A stretch of DNA of 59,645 bases from an uncultured Clostridia bacterium (GTDB lineage: Bacteria > Bacillota > Clostridia > Christensenellales > Borkfalkiaceae). Made by a program: the position numbers and the translations under genes. Below, one piece after another: positions 41,500-49,439 of this stretch. The notes below the pieces were generated by a model, which was not told the origin of the DNA, did no database searches, and saw nothing but the letters and a program-made list of their open reading frames with translations. The DNA lies in assembly GCA_947631465.1 (NCBI GenBank), contig CANRLK010000005.1, positions 1 through 59,645 of the forward strand. The letters are read 5' to 3'. Each line of letters opens with the position of its first letter. The first letter of the stretch is position 1.

Positions 41500-43431
41500 A
41501 TGGAGAGAATGAAGGAACTTTGTAAAATATTGAATAAGTGGGCATATGAGTATTATGTGCTCGACGCGCCCACGGTTTCCGACCGCGAGTACGACAAATT
41601 GTATGACGAGCTGAGGGAGCTCGAACGGGAGAGCGGGGTGGTTTTGAAGGAGTCGCCGACGCGGCGGGTGGGCGGCGAACCCGTCAAGGGGTTTCAAAAG
41701 CACACGCATATTTCGCGGCTGTATTCGCTCGACAAGGCCGTGACGGACGACGAACTCTCGGCGTTCTTCACGCGTACCGAGAAGCAGGGCGCGAAGATCT
41801 ATACCGTCGAGTACAAGTACGACGGGCTCACGATCTGTCTGACGTATGACAAGGGCGCGTTTGTCCGTGCGACGACGCGCGGGGACGGCAGGGTCGGCGA
41901 GGACGTGACCGCGCAGGCGCTCACCGTCAAGAGCTTCCCGCTCGAAATCTCCTATCAGGGGACGCTCGAAGTGCGGGGCGAGGCGGTCATAAGGCTGTCC
42001 GTGCTCGACAAATATAACCGCGAGCACCCAGAAGAGCAACTCAAAAACGCGCGGAATGCCGCCGCGGGGGCGATCCGAAATCTCGACCCCAAGGTCACGG
42101 CGCTTCGGAAGCCCGAGATCTTGTTCTATGACGTGAATTACATGAGCGAAGAGCCCGTCATGACGCAGACGGGCGCGATGGAGTTTTTGAAAAAAGAGGG
42201 ATTCAAGACCTTTCCGTATTTCAAGGTCTGCCAAAGCAGGGAAGAGGTGCAGGCGGCGGTGGACGAGATCGAGATCGGACGGAAGAGCTTGGACGTTTTG
42301 ACGGACGGCGCGGTCGTCAAGGTGGACGACGAGCGGGTGCGCCGTACGATGGGCTATACCGACAAGTTCCCGCGCTGGGCGATCGCCTTCAAGTTCGAAG
42401 CGGAAGAGGCGGAGACGACGGTCAAAGACGTCGTCTGGCAGATCGGGCGCACGGGGAAACTCACGCCGCTCGCCCATGTCGAGCCCGTCGAACTCGCGGG
42501 CGCGACTGTGCAGAAGGCGACGCTCAACAACTTCGGCGATCTTACGAAAAAGGGGATCAAATTGGGCGCAAGGGTGCTCATCCGCCGCTCCAACGAGGTC
42601 ATTCCCGAGATCTTGGGCGCGATCGGCGGGGGAGAAGGGGAAGTTCCCGTGCTCCGTCCCGTCACCTGCCCCGCTTGCGGAAGCCCCGTCAAGGAAGTCG
42701 GCGCGAACCTCTTCTGCACCAACGACGCCTGCCCGCCCCGCGTCGTGCAGCGGCTCACCCATTACTGCTCCAAAAATGCCGCCGACATCGGCGGGCTCTC
42801 CGAAAATACCCTCACGCTTTTGTATGAAAAATTGAACGTGCGCCGCTTTTCCGACCTCTACCTCTTAACCGAAGAGGCGCTGTCGGGGCTCGAAGGATTC
42901 AAGGATAAGAAGATCAACAATCTCTTGGGCGAGATCGAAAAGAGCAAGCAAATGCCGCTCGACAATTTCCTGTATGCGATCGGGATCGATGGGATCGGCA
43001 GGGTCGCGGCGAGAGATCTTGCGCGATTTGGAAGCGTCGAGGCGGTCGCAAAGCTCAGTTTTGAGGAGCTCTGCGCGCTCGAAAACGTCGGCGAAGTGAC
43101 CGCAAACGCGATTTTGCGCTTCTTTTCAGACCCGCAAAACCAAGAGGAACTTGAAAGGCTCTTTGCGCTCGGGGTAAGCCCGAAGGCGAAGGAGAAAAAG
43201 ACGGGGAGCTTTTCGGGAGAGACGGTCGTGTTGACCGGAAGCCTTTCCATTCCGCGCGGGGACGCGCAAAAGCTCATCGAAGAGGCGGGGGGCGTTTGCG
43301 GGAGCAGCGTCACGGGCAAGACCACCCTCGTCGTCGCGGGAGAGAGTGCGGGCAGCAAGCTCAAAAAGGCGCAAGAACTCGGCATTCCGATTTTGAGCGA
43401 AGAGGAGCTCTTTCAAAGGCTCGGAAAATAA
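41500..43431 (+). CDS. ligA: NAD-dependent DNA ligase
   Basis: Seals nicks using NAD. 643 residues, slightly short of the usual 660-670. Ia region YYVLDAPTVSDREYD; adenylation Lys106 in EYKYDG; OB fold; four-Cys zinc site (CPACGSP...CTNDACP, about 390-412); helix-hairpin-helix repeats (GIGRVAARDLA); C-terminal BRCT domain (about 570-643, GETVVLTGSLS). The ATG at 41500 is placed seven bases after TTGGAGA; a TTG at 41494 overlapping the pcrA stop is an alternative. Operon with pcrA, as in many Bacillota. Confidence 0.97.
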   Translation: MERMKELCKILNKWAYEYYVLDAPTVSDREYDKLYDELRELERESGVVLKESPTRRVGGEPVKGFQKHTHISRLYSLDKAVTDDELSAFFTRTEKQGAKIYTVEYKYDGLTICLTYDKGAFVRATTRGDGRVGEDVTAQALTVKSFPLEISYQGTLEVRGEAVIRLSVLDKYNREHPEEQLKNARNAAAGAIRNLDPKVTALRKPEILFYDVNYMSEEPVMTQTGAMEFLKKEGFKTFPYFKVCQSREEVQAAVDEIEIGRKSLDVLTDGAVVKVDDERVRRTMGYTDKFPRWAIAFKFEAEEAETTVKDVVWQIGRTGKLTPLAHVEPVELAGATVQKATLNNFGDLTKKGIKLGARVLIRRSNEVIPEILGAIGGGEGEVPVLRPVTCPACGSPVKEVGANLFCTNDACPPRVVQRLTHYCSKNAADIGGLSENTLTLLYEKLNVRRFSDLYLLTEEALSGLEGFKDKKINNLLGEIEKSKQMPLDNFLYAIGIDGIGRVAARDLARFGSVEAVAKLSFEELCALENVGEVTANAILRFFSDPQNQEELERLFALGVSPKAKEKKTGSFSGETVVLTGSLSIPRGDAQKLIEEAGGVCGSSVTGKTTLVVAGESAGSKLKKAQELGIPILSEEELFQRLGK

Positions 43432-43449
43432 AAAAAATTCAAAAAATGC

Positions 43450-43478
43450 TTGAAAAAGGAAAAAGAGTGTGATATAAT
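43450..43478 (+). promoter_or_regulatory. yicC-gmk-rpoZ promoter
   Basis: TTGAAA (43450-43455), 17-base spacer, TATAAT (43473-43478). Just after it is a 14-codon open frame (43483-43527) that ends by GTGA overlap at a possible GTG start of yicC. Confidence 0.8.
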
Positions 43479-43532
43479 CATCATGGCAAGTGTTGCCGAT
43501 GAGATCGAGCAAAAGAGAAAGGCGTGACAAAT

Positions 43533-44408
43533 ATGTACAGCATGACAGGATTCGGGAAAGGAGAATACCGTCTTGGCGGCATTGAGATCGACGTGGAGCT
43601 GAAATCGGTCAACAACCGCTATCTCGACGTCGCAGTGAAAGCGCCGCACATTTTCGCGCCGTTCGAAGAGAACGTGCGCGCACTTCTCCGCGAGAACCTC
43701 GCGCGCGGGCATATCGACGTGTACATCGGGTATCTCGATAAGAGCGAAAAGCCCAAAAAGCTCTTCGTGGACCTCGCGGCGGCAAAGGCGTATGTCGACG
43801 CCGCAAATACCTTGAAGGAGACATTTCCCTCGGCGGCGGACGATCTTTCCGTCACCTTCCTTTTGCGCTCGCCCGACGTCGTAAAGCCCGAAGAGGACAA
43901 GAGCGGCGAGGACGAACAGCTGTTGAACGGACTTATGTCCGCGCTCAAAGCGGCGATCGAAAACCTCAAAGCAATGCGGCGCAAAGAGGGGGAACGGTTA
44001 AAGGGCGATTTACTCTCGCGCATGGATACGATCGAACGCCTTCGGGCGCAGATCGCGCTCCGCGCGCCGCTCGTCTCGGCCGAGTACCGCAAAAAGCTCA
44101 CCGAGCGTCTCGAAGAATATTTGGGCGGCAAGGTGGATGAGACCCGCATTTTGACGGAAGCCGCAGTCTTTGCGGACAAGTGCAACATCGACGAGGAGCT
44201 CACGCGGCTGTCCTCGCACATCGCGGAGTTCCGCAAAATTTGCGAAGAGGAGACGGCGGGCAGAAAGCTCGACTTCCTCATCCAGGAGTTCAACCGCGAG
44301 TGCAACACCGTTTGCAGCAAGTCCAACGATTCTCTCATCACAAAGTCCGCGCTCGAAATGAAGAACGAGATCGAAAAAGTGCGCGAACAAATTCAAAACA
44401 TTGAATGA
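43533..44408 (+). CDS. yicC: YicC-family endoribonuclease
   Basis: 291 residues from the ATG at 43533, giving the family start MYSMTGFGKGEY; a GTG at 43524 would add three residues. YicC proteins are ring-forming ribonucleases that act on structured RNAs, including small RNAs, in E. coli. The conserved ELKSVNNRYLDV and the C-terminal GRKLDFLIQEFNRECNTVCSKS motif, with acidic and His residues in between, are present. Position before gmk and rpoZ is the standard Bacillota order, except that remA/ylzA, often between yicC and gmk, is absent. Confidence 0.95.
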   Translation: MYSMTGFGKGEYRLGGIEIDVELKSVNNRYLDVAVKAPHIFAPFEENVRALLRENLARGHIDVYIGYLDKSEKPKKLFVDLAAAKAYVDAANTLKETFPSAADDLSVTFLLRSPDVVKPEEDKSGEDEQLLNGLMSALKAAIENLKAMRRKEGERLKGDLLSRMDTIERLRAQIALRAPLVSAEYRKKLTERLEEYLGGKVDETRILTEAAVFADKCNIDEELTRLSSHIAEFRKICEEETAGRKLDFLIQEFNRECNTVCSKSNDSLITKSALEMKNEIEKVREQIQNIE

Positions 44409-44409
44409 T

Positions 44410-44967
44410 ATGAGGAACGTGTTATTTGTCGTCTCAGGACCTTCCGGGGTCGGAAAGGGGACAGTGGTCAAAAGGCTGTTATGCCGCAAGCGGTTTGCTT
44501 TGTCCGTCTCATGCACGACCCGCCCGCCGCGCGCGGGGGAAGAAGAGGGGAAGGCGTACTTTTTCGTGACGCGGGAGAAATTTGAAGCGGAGATCGAACG
44601 GGGCGGCTTTCTCGAATATGACGAGCATTTCGGGAACTATTACGGCACGCCGCGGGCGTTTGTCGAAGAACGGCTCAAAGAGAGCTCGGTGCTTCTCGAA
44701 ATCGACGTCGTCGGCGCGCTCAACGTCAAAAAGAGCTATCCGAAGGCGGTGCTCGTTCTGCTCGTGCCGCCCGACGAAGAGACATTGAAAGAACGGCTCA
44801 AAGGCAGGGATTCCGAATCGGACGAAGAGGTTTCAAACCGTCTTTCGCGCGCAAAATTCGAGCTTGGGCAAGCGGAGAAGTTCGACTATGTCGTCGTAAA
44901 CGGCGATTTGGATACGGCGGAGCGCGAACTTTTCGAAATCATTTCCAAAGAAGAAAATGCAGAATAA
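44410..44967 (+). CDS. gmk: Guanylate kinase
   Basis: Phosphorylates GMP to GDP. 185 residues, normal. P-loop GPSGVGKGTVVKRL, GMP-binding SCTTRPPRAGEEEGKAYFFV and FLEYDEHFGNYYGTP, lid region LKGRDSES. ATG at 44410 is just after the yicC stop; a TTG at 44401 overlaps yicC. No clear ribosome-binding site, consistent with translational coupling to yicC. Confidence 0.96.
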   Translation: MRNVLFVVSGPSGVGKGTVVKRLLCRKRFALSVSCTTRPPRAGEEEGKAYFFVTREKFEAEIERGGFLEYDEHFGNYYGTPRAFVEERLKESSVLLEIDVVGALNVKKSYPKAVLVLLVPPDEETLKERLKGRDSESDEEVSNRLSRAKFELGQAEKFDYVVVNGDLDTAERELFEIISKEENAE

Positions 44968-44982
44968 TCAAGGAGATAGATC

Positions 44983-45204
44983 ATGATCAACGAACCTTCG
45001 GTCGACGAATTGGTCAGAAAACTCGGCACGGACGACGAGCCCGTGAGCAGGTACGAGCTCTGCGTCGTCGCCTCCAAACGCACCCGTCAAATTATTGAGC
45101 AAATGCAGTCCTCTGGCAATACCGAACTGCCCGGGAAGCAGAAAGAGATCGTGCTTGCCTGCAAAGAAATCATGTCGGGCAAGGTGAAGTGTTCGCGCGA
45201 CTAA
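44983..45204 (+). CDS. rpoZ: RNA polymerase omega subunit
   Basis: 73 residues. The core RYELCVVASKRTRQI is the omega signature that wraps the beta-prime C-terminus. AAGGAG precedes the ATG. Usual place after gmk. Transcription appears to end in the repeat-rich region after it; coaBC, which often follows, is missing. Confidence 0.92.
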   Translation: MINEPSVDELVRKLGTDDEPVSRYELCVVASKRTRQIIEQMQSSGNTELPGKQKEIVLACKEIMSGKVKCSRD

Positions 45205-45222
45205 GGTCTGCGCGAACAGAAC

Positions 45223-45480
45223 GGGCGCTCTTTCCATATTTGCAATGCTCCACCCCTATTTCAGAGGGGGAGTCAAGATAGAAAGGAAATCCGCGCGCTT
45301 CGCGAGCTGCTTGCTTCTGAAAAGAGTAACGGTGACGGGCTGAAATAAGGAAACACCCCCTCAGTCACGCAAGCGTGACAGCTCCCCCTCGAAGGGGGAG
45401 CCAAGATAGAAAGGAAATCCGCGCGCTCCGCGAGCTGCTTGCTTCTGAAAAGAGTAACGGTGACGAGCAGTCATAAGGAG
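45223..45480 (+). repeat. Composite 3'-end repeat, copy 3, partly duplicated
   Basis: GGGCGCTCTTTCCATA at 45223; TTGCTTCTGAAAAGAGTAACGG at 45311; ATAAGGAAACACCCCCTCAGTC at 45345; then GGAGCCAAGATAGAAAGG and a second TTGCTTCTGAAAAGAGTAACGG at 45439. Reading order is as in copy 1. Confidence 0.7.
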
Positions 45481-45573
45481 ACACCCCCTCAGTCGCTCCG
45501 CTTTGCGTCGCGTCAGCTCCCTTTGGGCGGCAGGAACCGCCCAAAGCCCGTCGCGCATGCCAGCGCTCCTGTC

Positions 45574-45621
45574 GCGGCGCAGTTCGCAGCGCCCCGCGCT
45601 GTCGAACAGAAGTTGCGCCGC
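45574..45621 (-). repeat. Asymmetric-loop hairpin repeat, copy C
   Basis: On the minus strand: GCGGCGCA, loop ACTTCT, GTTCG, bulged A, CAGCGC, GGG, GCGCTG, CGAAC, TGCGCCGC. It has the inner stem of copy A and the outer stem of copy B, so the two stems vary independently. Confidence 0.8.
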
Positions 45622-45716
45622 TCCATCCTATTTGCGCGCCACCGCACGCAGGTTGTTTAGCAAGGCAGAAACAGTGGCGGGCGATAAAGTTTCATGAAAT
45701 CAACAAAGCTGAATCC

Positions 45717-45761
45717 TCGAACGAAAGCTTTCAAGCGTAGCGCAGAAAGGCTTTTGTTCGA
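45717..45761 (+). repeat. CGAACGAAAG long hairpin, copy 2
   Basis: TCGAACGAAAGCTTTC pairs with GAAAGGCTTTTGTTCGA with one mismatch and one bulge. Sibling of 34919-34957, sharing the CCTCGAACGAAAGCTTT left arm and the GTTCGAAAC right end, with a different loop. Confidence 0.6.
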
Positions 45762-45817
45762 AACATAAAAATGGCGGCGCATGCGCCCATGTTTTCATTC
45801 AAAATAATATCGTAATC

Positions 45818-45844
45818 ATGGCGTAGCGGACTTGGCTACGCCAT
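45818..45844 (+). other. Hairpin upstream of priA
   Basis: ATGGCGTAGC, seven-base loop, GCTACGCCAT: a perfect 10-base stem 28 bases before the priA start. No T-run follows, so it is not a standard terminator. Confidence 0.55.
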
Positions 45845-45872
45845 TCCCTACAAAACACAAGACGAAAGAAAG

Positions 45873-48050
45873 ATGATAGCCGAAGTGATCGTCGACATCG
45901 TGCACAATGAGGTCGACAGAATATTCGATTATATTTGCGACGATAATGTCAGCGTCGGGATGCGCGTCACCGTTCCCTTTGCGCGGGGGACGGCGACGGG
46001 GTTTGTCATAAAATTGAAACCCGAAAGCGACGTGCCCGCGTCCAAGCTCAAAGCGGTGCTGCGGGTCGAGCAGGGCGCGCCCGCGCTCAAAAAGGAGTGT
46101 TTGGATCTTGCGTTCAAACTTTCGGCGCGCTATCTTTGTCCCAAGGCGCTCGTTCTTCGGCTGTTTTTGCCCGCGGAAATGCGCCGCGGTGCGGTCCGCG
46201 AAAGCTATCGGACGAGCGTAAAGCTCCTCGATCCCGAGGCAGTCTTTTCTCCGCGCGCCAAGCGGCAGGAGGAGATCGTCGCCTTCCTCAAAGACAACGG
46301 CGGGGAAGCGGATGCGGCGTTCCTTCGCGAGCGGTTTGGCACATCCCCGCTTGAATCGCTTACGACGAAGGGGATTGTCCGTATGGAAAAGAAGCGGGTA
46401 ATGCGCGGACCGTATCTCGGGCTGAGCAAAGAGCCGAAAGAAAAGCCCGACCTGACGGCGGCGCAGGCGCGGGCGGTCGATTTGATCGAGGGGACGGATA
46501 AGACGGTCGCGCTCCTATTCGGCGTGACGGGCAGCGGCAAGACCGAGGTGTATCTTCGGCTCATCGAGAGCCAGCTCAAACGCGGAAAGACGGCGATCTT
46601 TCTCGTGCCCGAGATCTCCTTGACGCCGCAAATGCTCTCTCAGCTTCGGGCGCGGTTTGGGGAAGCGGCAGCCATCCTGCACAGCGGGCTCTCGGCGGGC
46701 GAGCGGTTCGATGAATGGCAGCGGCTGCAAAGCGGCGCGGCGAAGATCGCGATCGGGGCGCGTTCGGCGGTCTTTGCTCCGCTTGAAAATGTCGGGCTCA
46801 TCGTCATCGACGAGGAACACGACCCAAGTTATATCTCCGAGCGTGCGCCGCGCTACAATACCTTTGACGTCGCCTATTTCCGCGCCCGCTATAACCACTG
46901 CAAGCTCGTTCTCGGGAGCGCGACCCCGTCCGTCGAGACCTTTCGCCGCGCAGAATTGGGGGAATTTGAGCTCGTGCGGCTGCAAGAGCGCATCAACCTT
47001 CGCCCCATGCCCGAAGTAACCATCGTGGACATGCGCCGCGAGATCAAGCGGGGGAATCCCTCGCCATTTTCGGGTCTTTTAAGGGACAAGCTCGAAGCCG
47101 TCTTGCGGGAGGGCAACCAAGCCATTCTGTTTTTGAACCGAAGGGGGTATTCGAGGACGGTGCTCTGCCGCGACTGCGGCTATGTCGCAAAGTGCGAGCA
47201 CTGCGACGTGACCCTCACCTATCACAGCGACGAGAATTGCCTCAAATGCCACTACTGCGGCGCAAAGTATAAAATGCTTTCCGCTTGCCCCTCGTGCGGG
47301 GGGACGCAGATCCGCTATGCGGGGGTCGGAACACAGCGTGTCGAACGGGAACTTCACAGTCTCTTTCCGACTGCGCGCATCCTTCGCATGGACAACGACA
47401 CGACGAGCGGCAAAGAGGGGCATTTCAAGATCTTAAAAGAGTTCTCCTCGCGCAATGCGGACATTCTCATCGGCACGCAAATGGTCGCAAAGGGGCATGA
47501 TTTTCCCTTTGTCACCTTGGTCGGCATTCTCGATGCGGACATGAGCCTGCACTTTCCCGACTATCGCAGCGGCGAGCGGACCTTTCAGCTCATCACGCAG
47601 GTCGCGGGCAGGAGCGGCAGGGCGCAGGCGCGCGGGGAGGTCGTCCTTCAAACCTTTGACCCCGAGAACTACATTCTGCGCTTTGCGGCGGACTACGACT
47701 ACATGGGCTTTTACCGCTATGAGATCGGCATGCGGCAGGGCACGGCGTTTCCGCCCTTTGCCAAGATCGTGCGCGTGCTCGTCTCGGGCGAGGACGAGAA
47801 AAAGACCCTCGACGTCCTCAGAGAGCTCTATGAAAATTTGAAACAATTATACACGGAAAATACGGACAGTTTCCTCTTTTTCAATCGCATGCACGCGCCC
47901 GTCAAGCGCATTGCCGACCGTTTCCGCTATCAGATTTTGATGCGGTTATCGGGCGGAGAGCTCCTTTCGAAGATCTATCCCATCTGCGACGGAGTGGCGC
48001 ATAAGGACGTGTTCATCGAGGTCGAAGAAGATCCGAGCAATTTGAATTGA
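45873..48050 (+). CDS. priA: Primosomal protein N' (replication restart helicase)
   Basis: Reloads the replisome at stalled forks. 725 residues, normal. N-terminal 3'-DNA-binding domain (AEVIVDIVHNEVDRIFDY); Walker A GVTGSGKTEVY; DEEH box; GSATPS; zinc cysteines in CRDCGYVAKCEHCD and CHYCGAKYKMLSACPSCGG; GTQMVAKGHDFP and QVAGRSGRA helicase motifs. ATG at 45873 follows GAAAGAAAG. First gene of a tightly packed set reaching to thiN and spoVM. Confidence 0.97.
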   Translation: MIAEVIVDIVHNEVDRIFDYICDDNVSVGMRVTVPFARGTATGFVIKLKPESDVPASKLKAVLRVEQGAPALKKECLDLAFKLSARYLCPKALVLRLFLPAEMRRGAVRESYRTSVKLLDPEAVFSPRAKRQEEIVAFLKDNGGEADAAFLRERFGTSPLESLTTKGIVRMEKKRVMRGPYLGLSKEPKEKPDLTAAQARAVDLIEGTDKTVALLFGVTGSGKTEVYLRLIESQLKRGKTAIFLVPEISLTPQMLSQLRARFGEAAAILHSGLSAGERFDEWQRLQSGAAKIAIGARSAVFAPLENVGLIVIDEEHDPSYISERAPRYNTFDVAYFRARYNHCKLVLGSATPSVETFRRAELGEFELVRLQERINLRPMPEVTIVDMRREIKRGNPSPFSGLLRDKLEAVLREGNQAILFLNRRGYSRTVLCRDCGYVAKCEHCDVTLTYHSDENCLKCHYCGAKYKMLSACPSCGGTQIRYAGVGTQRVERELHSLFPTARILRMDNDTTSGKEGHFKILKEFSSRNADILIGTQMVAKGHDFPFVTLVGILDADMSLHFPDYRSGERTFQLITQVAGRSGRAQARGEVVLQTFDPENYILRFAADYDYMGFYRYEIGMRQGTAFPPFAKIVRVLVSGEDEKKTLDVLRELYENLKQLYTENTDSFLFFNRMHAPVKRIADRFRYQILMRLSGGELLSKIYPICDGVAHKDVFIEVEEDPSNLN

Positions 48051-48058
48051 GGTGAAAT

Positions 48059-48514
48059 ATGCTAAGAAAAATCGTACAAGTCGGCGACCCCGTGCTGCGG
48101 GAGATCTGTAAGCCCGTCGAGAACTTCGACGAGACGCTTTGGACGCTCCTCGACGACATGAAGGAGACTCTGCGGGATGCGAACGGCGCGGGACTTGCAG
48201 CTCCGCAGGTCGGCGTGCCCATCCGCGCGGTCGTCGTGGACGTCGAAGAGGGGTATTTCGAGTTCATCAACCCCGTCTTTGTCTATCAGAAGGGGGAACA
48301 GGTCGGCGCGGAAGGGTGTCTTTCGGTCGTCGGCAAGGCGGGAACGGTCCGCCGCCCCGACAAGGTCAAGATCGTCTACCGCGATCGCAACGGCGACAGG
48401 TACTCCATCGTCGCGCGCGGATTCTTTGCCCGCGCCGTCTGCCACGAACTCGACCACCTCGACGGCATCCTCTATACCGACAAGGCGGAAAGTATCCGCG
48501 ATTCGGAGGACTAA
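48059..48514 (+). CDS. def: Peptide deformylase
   Basis: Removes the N-formyl group from nascent proteins. 151 residues. The three motifs are intact: GAGLAAPQVG, EGCLSV with metal ligand Cys87, and HELDH with His129, Glu130 and His133. Eight bases after priA. Works downstream of Fmt, encoded next. Confidence 0.97.
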   Translation: MLRKIVQVGDPVLREICKPVENFDETLWTLLDDMKETLRDANGAGLAAPQVGVPIRAVVVDVEEGYFEFINPVFVYQKGEQVGAEGCLSVVGKAGTVRRPDKVKIVYRDRNGDRYSIVARGFFARAVCHELDHLDGILYTDKAESIRDSED

Positions 48515-48515
48515 T

Positions 48516-49439
48516 TTGAACATCATCTATGCGGGCACGCCCGACTTTGCCGTGCCCCCCCTTGAAAAACTCGCTTCGCGCCATAAGATCGTCGCCGTCT
48601 TGACCCAGCCCGACCGCAAACAGGGCAGAAAGGGGCTCTTGACCCCGCCGCCCGTCAAATGCGCCGCGCAAAAATTTGCCTTCCCCGTCTTGCAGCCCGA
48701 AAATTTGAAGCGCGATCATTCCATGCTGCAAAATATCAAGGCGGACCTTATGGTCACCTGCGCCTTCGGACAGATCTTGCCCAAGGAAGTGCTCGATCTT
48801 TATCCGCTCGGCGTGTATAATATTCATGCCTCGCTCCTGCCCGCCTACCGCGGGGCTGCGCCCATCGCCCGCGCGATCATGGACGGCTTAAAAGAGACGG
48901 GCATTACCATTATGAAAACCGACGTCGGGCTGGACACGGGCGATATCCTGCTTCAAAGAAAGGCGGAGATCCTTGCAAGCGATACCGCAAAGAGCCTCGA
49001 AGCGCGGCTCTCTTGCTTGGGCGCGGACTGTATCTCGGAAGCGCTCGATCAAATCGAAGCGGGGACAGCCGCTTTTACAAAGCAGGGCGAGGGGTTCGTC
49101 TGCAAGAAGGTGCAGCGGTCGGACGTGGATTTTTCTTGGGACGCGGACAGGGTGAGCTGTTTCATCCGCGCCCTTTCGCCCGCGCCGCTCGCCTTTTCGT
49201 CGCTTTGCGGGACGGAACTCAACTTCTATTTTGCGGAAAGCGTCGATTGCGGCGAGGACGTGCCGTTTGGGACGGTGGTCTGCGCGTCGCCGAAAGAGGG
49301 GCTTATCGTCAAATGCGGGACGGACGCGGTGAAGATCACCGAGCTTCAAGCGGCGGGCGGCAAGTGCATGTCCGCGCGCGATTTTTTGAACGGAAGAAAA
49401 ATTCAAAAGGGGCAACGCTTTGACCAATCCCTTCTATGA
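48516..49439 (+). CDS. fmt: Methionyl-tRNA formyltransferase
   Basis: Formylates initiator Met-tRNA with 10-formyl-THF. 307 residues from a TTG at 48516, which lies one base after the def stop and five bases after GGAGGA; the resulting N-terminus NIIYAGTPDFAVPPLEKL is exactly that of the family. NIHASLLPAYRGAAPI holds the active-site Asn/His, with Asp in VGLDTGDILL. C-terminal tRNA-binding OB domain from about 205. Last 20 bases overlap rsmB. Confidence 0.96.
   Translation: MNIIYAGTPDFAVPPLEKLASRHKIVAVLTQPDRKQGRKGLLTPPPVKCAAQKFAFPVLQPENLKRDHSMLQNIKADLMVTCAFGQILPKEVLDLYPLGVYNIHASLLPAYRGAAPIARAIMDGLKETGITIMKTDVGLDTGDILLQRKAEILASDTAKSLEARLSCLGADCISEALDQIEAGTAAFTKQGEGFVCKKVQRSDVDFSWDADRVSCFIRALSPAPLAFSSLCGTELNFYFAESVDCGEDVPFGTVVCASPKEGLIVKCGTDAVKITELQAAGGKCMSARDFLNGRKIQKGQRFDQSLL

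Larger units (their letters stand above)
45205..45872. other. Repeat-rich spacer between rpoZ and priA
   Basis: No gene is seen. Contents in order: 3'-end repeat copy 3 (45223-45336), ACACCCCCTCAGTC element (45354), a tandem duplicate of the AAGATAGAAAGGAAATCCGC...GAAAAGAGTAACGG segment (about 45268-45335 and 45401-45464), a second ACACCCCCTCAGTC element (45481), the asymmetric-loop hairpin (45574-45621), a long hairpin (45717-45761) and a hairpin before priA (45818-45844). No clear promoter for priA was identified. Confidence 0.7.

Noticed and set aside
48177-48515. N-terminal extension of fmt through def
   Set aside because: The extension is out-of-frame def sequence; the TTG at 48516 has an ideal Shine-Dalgarno site and gives the exact family N-terminus.
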